From assembly GCA_018292915.2 (NCBI GenBank), contig JACVVK020000463.1, positions 194,501 through 258,500 of the forward strand: DNA of 64,000 nt. The letters are read 5' to 3'. The notes under the pieces are model-generated. The model was not told the DNA's origin, made no database searches, and saw only the letters and a program-made list of their open reading frames with translations. This DNA comes from Batillaria attramentaria (lineage: Eukaryota; Mollusca; Gastropoda; Batillariidae). Made by a program: the position numbers and the translations under genes. The first letter of the stretch is position 1. Every line of letters starts with the position of its first letter. This document shows, piece after piece, positions 26,462 to 38,310 of this stretch.

Positions 26462-27442
26462 GCGCGCTTTCCAGTACATGTCGCGTACACTACAGTGTAA
26501 ATGCGATGTAAATTTCAAATGCGACAAATACACATAGAAGAAGAATTAACAACGCAGTAAGGGAGTCGGAGAGAAGAAAAAGATCAATGGTGAACGAGAA
26601 AAATAATAAAGCAATTTAACCTTGAACCTTGAGAAATTAGAAACGGAAACGGTAATGACTGCGAAGTGGTTACACGTTAAGCAAATAAAAGCGACATAAA
26701 AGGGACAGAAACCACTTAACTTTGACAAGGGACGGCACAGGTCGGCGTTTCGGCTTTCGCCTTCTTCAGGACATAAACAAATGGGACATAACTTCAACAA
26801 ACAAACAAAAGGTAACTCTGCGGACGTACTGACATACGCGGCGCGGGGAAAAAAAAACAAACCAAAAAACGGTGGGCGAGAAAAGGACCAGAAAAAATAG
26901 TAAAAATATCACAACACCAACAACTACTATTTTTTCTGGTCCTTTTCTCGCCCACCTTTTTTTTTTTTTTTTTTTTTTTTTCCCGCGCCGTGTATGTCAG
27001 TACGTCCGCAGAGTTACCTTTTGTTTGTTTGTTGAAGTTATGTCCCATTTGTTTATGTCCTGAAGAAGGCGAAAGCCGAAACGTCGACCTGTGCCGTCCT
27101 TTGTCAAAGTTAAGTGGTTTCTGTCCCTTTTATGTCGCTTTTATTTGCTTGAGAAATTATTGAATAGCTGGACCTCATGCAGGTTGTAGCATGTTTCACA
27201 TGAATGGACCAGAGGAGGAGAGACTAGACCTAAATACGTCTAGGCGTGCACGTGTGACAAAAAGACTGAGAGAGGGTGGGTGGGATGGGTGTTTGGGGGT
27301 TTAACGTCCTTTTCCACCACATACGGGTGATACCAAAGACGGGGCAACGATGGAAAAACCAGCACAAATATTTGGGATACGAACTCACGACCCGAACATT
27401 AGAAGTCCAACGCTCTACCATTCGGCCATCCCGGCTCCCCAG

Positions 27443-27497
<55 letters not shown>

Positions 27498-27632
27498 CCG
27501 ATCCAAAAATCGCCGGTCACATCTCCGAAGCCACGTTCATACTCTTCCCAGTTCCTGTAGAAGTCCACTTCACCGTTCATTCGCCGTTGGATTACCTACA
27601 AGGAAACAATTATATTTAAAATCACATCTAAT

Positions 27633-27708
<76 letters not shown>

Positions 27709-27941
27709 CGTCCAGCCGCCCCCTGCCGTGGTCTGGTCACAGAAGACTTCCATCTGTGTGTTGGCGACGGTCAGTGTGTGGACACTGTTACTCGTGTCGT
27801 ATTCCATCACATCAAGACAACTCGCTGGTTTACGCTCAAGATCTGAAGCAAATGAGTCATAGTGAGAGGCTGAACTTTGTCCATCCGACTTCGCAATAGT
27901 GTGTTTGGTAATTCAGTCGCCAAATCTTTTCCAGAATATTG

Positions 27942-28005
<64 letters not shown>

Positions 28006-30247
28006 TCCGTTTTTGCTTACGTGGTGGAAAAGGACGTTAAACTCCCAAACACCCACCCCACCCCACCCGTCTTTGCAGTCGGTGCCGCAGTCGGCGCCGC
28101 AGTTGGTGCAGCTGTTTCTGCTGCGGTTGGCGCAAGGGTTGTCGTAACTGAGAAGATGATAAGTTTTCATGGCTGTTATGTTAAATACAGAGGCTAGAAA
28201 TGTCCGACAGTGGGCTGTCGTGTGGAATCCCTGAACTAATCAACTTATGCGTTCGTTCCTTCGTTCGTTTGTCTGTATTCAATTCTCAGTGATAATGAAA
28301 CGTGTCAAGTGTTGGAGATGTACGATTAAACGCTGGTTAACGATGAAACGCTGGTTAACGATGAAACGCTGGTTAACGATGAAACGCTGGTTAACGATAA
28401 AACGCTGGTTTGCGATGAGAAAGCATCGACATCACTCTATCACTCTAGCCGGCAAATTTCTCCCAAAAAAATCTCTTGATCAGCAGCAAAACCACGCAAA
28501 GGGAGAACAGACACGGGGGTAAAGCACGTGGTTTGAAAGTCACGGAACCCGAAATCTTCGAGTAGCAGAAATTGAAGGTCCGTCCAGTTAAGGCGACAGT
28601 GTTCGTATTTGTCTGAACGTGAGAAATGAGAGGGAAAATCGCTGAAATCATGCAACAGAAAATGTGTTTTTAGTATTACTGGTGGGGAGGGGGAGTTGGT
28701 AGTGAAATCGTTACTCTTGTTAGCTTTGCCGAATTCCTAACTTTGTGGACGCATGCTCTCGACTGTTGGCGCTTGCCTCGCACTTTTTGGACGGACCATC
28801 AGTACTTATGGCCATGCTAATGTTCCTCGTGACGAGGTTACCCTCCGTTAAACGAGGGTTTTTGTAAGATGCCAGCTAGTTACACCACTCGCCAGTGCAA
28901 ACTTTCAGTGAGTTAACTATGAGTGCTTTACGTCCGAAAATAGTAAGGAAACAGAGAGGGAAAGTGTGAGTTACGGCTATCCACAACCCACTTAGTGGTT
29001 TACGAGTTCACAAAAACACACTCCAGTTACGTCATCGGTCAGTGGCCTTGAAATGGAGATTTCTGACCTTCTGCTAAAAACGCTGAAGGTGGATGAAAAA
29101 TGAGGTGACGTTGGCTGCATTTGGAAAGAAACGCCAAGAACAGCAAAACAATACACCAAAGTCTACCTGGAAACATGTAAACAAGACATGTAGCCACCAA
29201 CATCGCCATAAAACGTCACCAAGGAGACGAGTCGAGCACACGCACGACATATGAGACTGAACCTAGCGGACGTAAAGCAGAACACACATTTTACAAGGCA
29301 ACACACGAGCAGACGAACTACTGTTTTTATGCCTGCCGTGAAGAAAATTGAAAGATATGGCCTTCACGGTGTGTACCAAACGAAACTTGACGCTTTCGTG
29401 ACCGACACTTCGCCACAATACATGTCGAATTTGTCTGAATCTGCCCACGCGTACAGTTTTTGCCCCCTTTCGCTACCTACGCTTGCGCTAGCAGCTACTT
29501 CTACACTAACACACTTCTACACTGAATTTAGGGCAAGAATCTGGCCTCACAGATAGTAAACTTTGAAATTATTCTTTTATTGTTGAATTTACTGTGATGG
29601 CAATACGTTCCAACAGTGTCATCCTCACATTTAATGTTGTTCGTCAAACTCGTAAAACAAGACAGCACACAGTGGATTTGAAAGGAACTACTTCTTTTCT
29701 CGGTGCAGGTGGGCGTTTGGGAGTTTAACGTCCTTTTTCACCACATACGGGTGATACCAAAGATGGGGCAACGATTAAAAAAAAAAGCCAGCGGAATATT
29801 TGGCCCCGGCCGAGATTCGAACTCACGACCCGAGCATTGGAAGTCCAACACTCTACCATTCGGCCACCCCGGCTCCCCTCGGTGTTGGTGGAAATGGTCT
29901 AGATATGTAAAGAGGTCTGTCAAAAATGAGCACTTGGATCACTAGAGTGGATTTTCCAAAAGAAAGGAAAATGCTCGTGGTATAAACAGCTTACATAATT
30001 AGTTCTCGTGGTTTACGGCGAAAGACTTACCCCTCCTACCGAGCCTCCGGCGAGGTAGCTACACAAACAATCGAACCATCGAGGGGCTAGTCTTTTGCCG
30101 TAAACCACGAGAACTAATCATGTAAGCTGTGTATTGAGACTACTTCGTGGCGTACAGCAAAAGTTCAACAAAAACATGCAGAACTTGCTAATTATGATTA
30201 TCCACACAACAGCTTCACTATATCATGGAAATGACGCGCGCGCTCGC

Positions 30248-30306
<59 letters not shown>

Positions 30307-33300
30307 AAAAGGTTTAGATTCCTTTCATTTGTACAATGACACGTTTGACTGGAGCTGAGGGACATTGTTCGTCTCACAAATTATGTTAATTCAGCAGTGA
30401 CAGTCATGTCAAATGATAAATTGACGTGCGCTCCTAAAACCGTGACGTTCATTAGACAGTGGAAAAAGTGACGTCGGTGAATGACGTCAACGTGTTCTTT
30501 TCGAGAATATTCATTCTTTGAAAAGGGCTTGTCAGGTTTGCAACAAACAAAAAAAGCAGTGAAAATGTCGATTTTGGCTTGTTTTACTTACGCCGGGGGG
30601 GAAAAAAAAAACAGAGAAATTGTGGACCTCGACTGTCACGAAATAATTAGGTCATTAGGATCCACCTTTTCACTCTAATAGGAAAAATAATTTTTTCGCC
30701 AAAAATAGCTAGCGACTGCATTACCAAATGAACTCTAAATTAAGAACGTATTACATGTTTTTTGTGCCTCGTGACCTACTCTGACAAAAATACCTTTTTG
30801 TCTGCCATTTTGCGTACAGGGCCCAAAACAACAAAACGTCCATTGAAACTTGCATTATGCTAAACTTCGTCCAAACATGACATTGCCACATTTAAAAGCA
30901 ACCCAAATTTGTTTCTTTTTAAAAAGAAAAAATACTTTTTTGACGCCACAAAAAAAAGCCCTAGACTAAATAATTTGAGAGGTTAGAAATGTCAGACGGT
31001 TTGTCTTCACTCATCTCTTCACTCAGATGTCAGGGGTCGTTCGCCTGTGCGGCTTGAGTGATTCGGCTGAGCTCCGATCTGTTTGTGCCCGTACGTGCTT
31101 TCTACAGTGTCCTGTCTTAAGATTTTTGGCAAGCTTTTTCAAGATGTGGGATTCTTTCATTTGGTGGGTTTTCTATGCCCCGCCACACCTGCGCTTTCTG
31201 CTCCTCTGCGTCGCCTTATCTACAAGGCTCGCCGCGCTGATCTGTCCAGCGCAGCTATTGCCATGTTCACCCCTGCTCGTGCAGCGTGACGACTCGATCG
31301 GTGGTCAGCGGCCGCCCCCAGGTGAGCGCAGTGCTCCTGTGTTGTATCGCTATAATCGCGCTGAACTGTTGGCCGTCACACCGGCTAGACTGACACTTGA
31401 ACTGACTTGTCGCCTTCGCGAGCTCGAAACTGGCGTTGGCCTGCCGAGAAAGCGCTACAAGCGCAAGTGCAAACGACCAAAAGAACTGAAAGTCCTCAGC
31501 CTGAATTGCCAGTCATGTCGCGAGGTAGTGGTTGACATTCATGAACTAATTTTGGAGAACTACGCTGATGTAGTCATACTTACAGAGACCTGACGTGCGT
31601 TTTACAGACCGAGGCGAGCTAGAATAGCGAGGCGAGCGAGACGAGCGGACTACGAAACGGTCACAGCAGGAAGCTAGCTGTATCTACCCATTTCAAGATG
31701 GCGGAAGATTGTGTGCGACGCGCGTTGACATGTGTACCACACCGGTATCGACTCGATTACATTGTTATTCAAAGCTTAATTCGCAAGAAAGGCAACAATA
31801 CAGACAAAAAGTAAAAAGAATAACACATATATTTCTGCAGACGCCTCCATCTTGATTCGTTCACCACAAAACTGAAAAAAAACTGCCATCATCAAGTCGC
31901 ACCATGCGTACAGCCGCCATCTTGTCTAGCAAATGTAGCACCTCCTGCGAGGGTCTAACTTTCCTCGGCTAGGGGCTAAGTCGCCTTGACCTATAAAACG
32001 CCTAGCTGCTCTCCCGCTACGTAGGGGCTTGTTTTCCTCGCTCTATAAAACGCGCCACTGGCTGTACGTCAATGGCGATGAAGCCTATATTTCGGCCTTG
32101 ACCCCCACGGGCTATCGATGTTTCTCTTTCCCACGCACAACCCCCCCACTTCGGTTCCCGAGGAGGGGGTATAGCTTTCACAGTCAAAGACAGGCTCGTG
32201 CCAGACCTATCGTTCAAGCGCATCGACTCTTTCAGATCTTTCGAATGCGTAGAAATGAGGCTGTCTGCCAAGCCACTGTCTGCTACAATTGTCTGTGTGT
32301 ATCGCCCCCCGCCTAGTGACAGAAACAAGCTCCTCCACTCTGACTTCTTTCGGGAATTCCCGGAGCTACTGGCTAGGTACGCTAGACGTGTCATTCTTCG
32401 GCGACGCGAACCTTCATTTTGACAATCCTCGTGCTTGCTATGTTAAACAGATGAACACTTTGTTTTCCGATCACGGATTTCGTCAGGTGGTGAACGGACC
32501 GACGCAACGCTGTGGCCATACGCTTGACTGGGTGTACGCACTGACGATAGTCTGGTCACTCTCAGGGAAGTGCGGGAATACCCGGGCATATCAGACCACT
32601 ACGTTCTCGTCTGTCGATTGGCCATCGCCAGGCCCCCGCCTCCCACTCGGCTAGTGACGTCACGCAAGCTGCGCGCTGTCGACCCTGCAAAGTTCCGGAC
32701 TGACGTCGGTGCTGTTGTCGCTAGCGCCAGGGACCAGCCTTCCGACTACGTCGATGACCTGGTCGCTTCCTACAACGACGGCCTTCGCGCGGTACTGGAC
32801 CGCCACGCTCCATTGGCCACCCGCCGTGTCCGCGACCGCCCTTCTTCCCCCTGGCTCTCTGAGTCTGTGAGAGAGGCCCGGCGAGACAGGAGACGTGCTG
32901 AGCGCCGCTGGCGGAAGGAGAAACTTACTGTGTTTCGCGAGATTTATATTCAAAAGAGAAACTTCACAAAATCGTGTGTTACTGCTGCTAAGAGACAATA
33001 CTACACCAGCAAGATTGACTCTGCCCCTAGTTGTAGCAGACAGCTGTTCCGCACGACTGGTCATCTCTTGGGGAAAGTTAAGACTAAACCCCTGCCTACA
33101 GACACTCCACATAGTGAATTGCCTCAGCGTTTCAATGACTACTTTCAGACAAAGATTAGTACTTTGCGCGCTGATCTAGATTCTCGCTCGTCCGCTCCCC
33201 CCTCTTTTGCAGCGTATTATGGACCCTTGTTCTCTGACTTCTCCCCCGTTCCCGAAAAGGAAGTCTGTGATTTGATTGTACAGTCCACAGCAAAATCATG

Positions 33301-36300
33301 CATATTAGACCCTATCCCAACCGACCTGGTGAGGCAGTGCACCACTGAACTTGCTCCTCTGATTACAAGCATCATTAATACATCTCTTATCTCAGGTACT
33401 GTTCCCACTAATTTCAAGCAAGCAGTAGTCTTTTCGCTTTCGAAAAAAGTGGGCTTGGACTGCAATATACCGAAGAACTATCGGCCTGTGTCAAACCTAC
33501 CATTTGTTTCAAAACTCTTAGAGAAACCTGTGCTGAAACAGCTCCACAAGCACCTGTCTGAAAATTATTTGCTTGAGAAAAACCAGTCTGCCTACCGGAG
33601 TGGTCACAGCGTCGAGACCGCAGTGCTCAGCGTCCTTGGGGATCTGTTGATGAAGGCCGACGAGAAGCTCGTTTCCCTCGTCGCCCTGCTGGACCTGAGC
33701 GCTGCGTTCGACACGCTTGACCACTCCATCCTGCTCAAAAGACTCGAGATCACTTTCGGTCTTCGCGGCACCGTACTCCGATGGTTTGAGTCATACTTGC
33801 GCGATCCGTGGTTGTTGACGGCAACATTTCACCCCCCAGCCTTCTCAGATACGGGGTTCCCCAGGGGTCGGTCTTAGGTCCTGTGTTGTTCACCCTGTAT
33901 TCCCAGCCTCTGTCTGATATTCTGCTTCACCATCAGTGTTTGTATCACAAACACGCTGACGACACCGAGTAGTCTCTGTCCGCTACCCCTGCGAATTTTG
34001 GTTCGTTGCAGTTGACTCTCGACGCATGCACCATAGACGTTTTAGCCTGGATGAATAGCAACAAGCTCGTGTTAAACGCAGACAAAACAGAAGTAATGGT
34101 TACTGGGACCCCGTCCCGAGTTTCACAGGTTCGAGTCGGCTCCACGTCGATCGCTGGTTCATCCGTTACACTCAACTGTTCTGTCAAGTATCTAGGCGTC
34201 AGAAGTGACCAAACACTGTCGATGGATGATCATATTGGTTCTGTGTGCCGTGCGGCCTTTTTTGCTCTTAGGCAGATTGCCTCTATCCGGCCACTTCTAA
34301 CAGTTGATTCCACCGCCATGCTAGTCAATGCCTTCATTACATCAAGGCTTGACTTCTGTAACTCGGCTCTCGCTGGTCTACCCGCTGACCAGATCAATCG
34401 GCTCCAACGCGTTCAGAAAAGTGCAGCGCGGCTTATTCTTCGGAAGCGCAAGCGCGACCATGTCACACCGCTGTTAAGGGAATTCCACTGGCTGCCCGTT
34501 GTATACCGCATCAAGTACAAAATTGCAACACTGTCTTTCCGTCATTTTGAGCAGTCCCTTCCTCAGTATCTCTCCGACAAGCTTACCACTTATGAACCAT
34601 CTCGTACTCTCCGCTCCTCATCAGAAAAGCTCCTAAAAGTTCCCAAGTTCAATCTGAAAACTTTCGGTGAGCGCTCTTTCAGTTTTTGTGCCCCCCAGGA
34701 ATGGAATTCTTTGCCTCCCTCCCTTAGGAACACCCAGACCCTCCCACAGTTTAAGTCAAAACTAAAGACTTGCCTTTTCAAGATAGCACATGATCTGTAG
34801 CATCACTACCCCTCCTGACAGCCCCCCCCCCCCACCCCCCCCCCCCCCCGCACTCATATTTAGTGTTTCATGTTTCATGTGTGCGTGAGAATGTGTGTGT
34901 AGCGCACTGAGTGTTCTATGAGCAGATTGTTAGCGCTTTATAAGACCTATTATTATTATTATTATTCTTGAATACCTAAAGTAACGACTTTATAAACCTA
35001 TGTAATTTACCAACTTTTCTTTGATTCGTTTGTGAGTTTGTTCTTTCGTCAGTTTGTTCGTGCGTCCGCCTTCATTTGTCAGTCATAGGAAACATGGCAC
35101 TCTGTTTGGAGTTGAGTACAGATACACTGTAAATTGATAAAATGAGTTCGTTTTGTTTTGTTTTGTTTTGTCGGCGGAGGGGAAGTGGGGGGGGGGGGGG
35201 GGCTTACCTGCCGCCTCCTTAGCTTCCAGGTTGGCCAGGATGCTTGCAATGACGTCGCTCTGATTGTTGACCGTGGCCTGCATGTCGGTCAGAGTGTCTT
35301 GGAGAGAAGTCACAGTGTCTTGGAGAGAAGTCACGTCCTCTCTTAGATTTCTCCCTGCCTCGCAACTCAGCATGTTCACATCTGATCAAAGATATAGAGT
35401 AAAGGCACCCATGTTAATTTAAAGGTCTCGTTCATTGTAGACTGAGAGACAAGAGAAAGCACCCATCGCATTCAAAACTGAATTACTCGAAGACTGTGAC
35501 AAATATCCAGCAAATCTTATCAACCATTCGCAGAGAATTCATCTTGAAATCAACAACAGTCGATTGCGTTTGTGTGCTAAAAAAAAAAAAAAAAAAAAAT
35601 CCCAAAAATCAGAACAGATTAAACACATGGCGGGTAATGAGTCCTAATGACCCAAAAGTCACAACAACTAAACTAGTGTCCAAAAGAAACGATACCAAGG
35701 GTTGGCAAGGACAAACAATAAAAGCAGAATAATACAGAAATTTCAATTTCATTAGCAAATGTTTCTGGTATTCCCGAACGCAGACGCTGTATTTGGGACG
35801 TGGGATACTTAAACCTATGTTTTTAGGCCTCGGGGATCACTTTGCACAGAAACATTCTGACAACAGTTTGGTATCGTTTCTTTTGGACACTAGTTTATTT
35901 GACGCTCTTTGCATCGGTCCGTACACTTCAGAAACACTTACGACAGGTGCTAAGAACAGTTCAGCATGCAAACATGTATCTGCATGCTCATGGACCAGAC
36001 AATCCTGTGGGAGATTAATGCCCTGAGGACACTTGGGGGAATACCTGGACGAAATACTCTAGATCACGAACAACGTGGACGATTGGATCTCCACGGAGTT
36101 TGAAATGTGGAGAAGGAGTCCTATATAAACTAGTGTCCAAAAGAAACGATAGCAAGGGTTGGCAAGGACATACAATAAAAGCAGAACAATACAGAAATTT
36201 CAGAGTGGTATATTTCATTAGCAAATGTTTCTGGTATTCCCGTGCGCAGACGCTGTATTTGGGACGTGGGATACGTAAACCTATGTTTTTAGGCCTCGGG

Positions 36301-37721
36301 GATCACTTTGCACAAAAACATTCTGACAACAGTTTGGTATCGTTTCTTTTGGACACTAGTTTATGTTATATGTATGCATACAGAGCTTACATGATTAGTT
36401 CGAGTGGTTTACGGCGAAGGACTAACCCGTCGACAGTTCGATTGTTTGTGTAGCTACCGAGCCTCCGGCGATGTGGCTACGCAAACAATCGAACCAACGA
36501 GGGTTTAGTCTTTCGCCGTAAACCATTCGAACTAATCATGTAAGCTGTTTATTCCACGAGCATTCAAACTCTTACCTCTACTGCTCAAGTCGCATACATT
36601 TTCTGCGACATTTTATTTTTCTGTTAAGGTGACTAGTGACTTTTGTACCCCACTCAAAATTCTGCACACTGACTTGTGAGGAAATGATGCGTAGGGCAGT
36701 TGAAAGTGCTTGATGTTAAGAAGAATATCGGTCATAACTCATACTTTCGCTCTCTGTTTCCTTACTATTTTCGGACGTTAAGCACTCATAGTTAACTCAC
36801 TGAAAGTTTGCACTGGCGAATGGTGCAAACCCCCTCCGTGACCTGTACAGCACTGACGAAGCTGAACATTTGCATACTTCTCCTGCACTGTCCATACTGG
36901 CGGCAAGTCGTGGTTGGAGGCTTCGAGGGGCCCTCTCTGGGTAAGGGTCGAAGGACGGCTGGGGCACGTTCTTAGTCCGAACAAACAGTTAACACGGTGT
37001 TTTCCCGTGTTTCCCATGTGACTACGTCTACAAACCTCCTTTGCCCTAGTTTTCCCTTGAGTGTGTGTGTTGTTTACCATGTTTGTTTGAACAAAAACGT
37101 CGCCCGTGTGTCATAAGCCTTACCTTTCTGTCGTCTCCCATAGCATTGACCAGCATCATCAAGTTTCCACAGAGGTTTACGTGCTGAAGTATAAGAACAT
37201 GAATTTCTTTACTACTACCACAACTGCTACTGCTACTACTACTACTATTACTGCTACTATAGGGGCGATCGTTGGTCTAGTGGTTAAGAGACTTGTCACC
37301 AATGCGAAAGGTCAGGGGTTCGAGTCCCACTCGGGGCAAAGAATTTTTCCTTCTCGTATGTGGCACCGTTCATTCGGGCCGATCGTCGGGAGTTTTCTCC
37401 GGGTACTCCGGCTTCCTCCCCCTCTGCTTTGCAAATGTTCAGCCCAGCAAATTTGAAAAATAATCGCAATTCTAAATTGCGAACTTTAAATAGCTGAGCT
37501 GACCCTTCGCACCACGTGATCGTACTGTGTTTATGTCCTGTGTGTGAGAGAATGCGTGTGATTCACGTGAGCGTGCGTGTTGAATTCAGTTCGCGGCGCT
37601 TTGAGCCGATTCATGAAACTGGGTAAAGCGCCTGTACAATACGTATATTATATTATATTATATTACTACTGCTATGACTATCGATGATGATCAATGGTCT
37701 TCGTACTCAGCAGCTCTCTCA

Positions 37722-37752
<31 letters not shown>

Positions 37753-38238
37753 AAACATAGTCTTAGCTGCAGTGGCCGGTCTACAAACATTGTAATTGTC
37801 ATTTAAAGCTCACCTTTTTTCGTCGTGATCTCCTGGGCTTTCGTCGTGATCTCCTGGGCTTTCGTCGTGATCCCCTGGGCTTTCGTCGTGATCTCCCCGG
37901 GTTTCGACGTGGTCTGCCCCAGGCAGATGACAGCAGGGATTGCAAGAAGAAAGTATCCGCCTAGCTTCATCTTTCCTTGGTGATCCTGCTTTCACGACAA
38001 ACCATATAAATACGCGAAATTCGAAATCTGACCCTCTTTTTATGTTGTTTCCATTGTAATGGAAACATCATAGCACGGGCCAAAATTTCCACGTTCAAAG
38101 GCACGTTATGTGTCACAAAAGCACGTCGCTTGCATTCTCCGCACAGACGTGATGCAAGTGTAACTGAGAATGGCGTCATTGTTACTTGCGGGCAGGGTGC
38201 AGCTGAACGCACTTCTCCTCAGCAGTGACTGCCGTCCG

Positions 38239-38310
<72 letters not shown>

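Noticed and set aside
27230..27580. 116-codon minus-strand frame as one exon
   Set aside because: Only 27499-27595 is fibrinogen. The rest reads through a (GA)n tract and a SINE.
28063..28150. CRISPR-like or bacterial repeat reading of the short ACTGCGGC repeats
   Set aside because: It is the Ala/Pro/Thr linker exon of a eukaryotic gene with phase-correct splice sites.
29251..29556. 101-codon plus-strand ORF
   Set aside because: No known motif, absent from the FREP-B intron, and no splice context. Left unannotated rather than called a gene.
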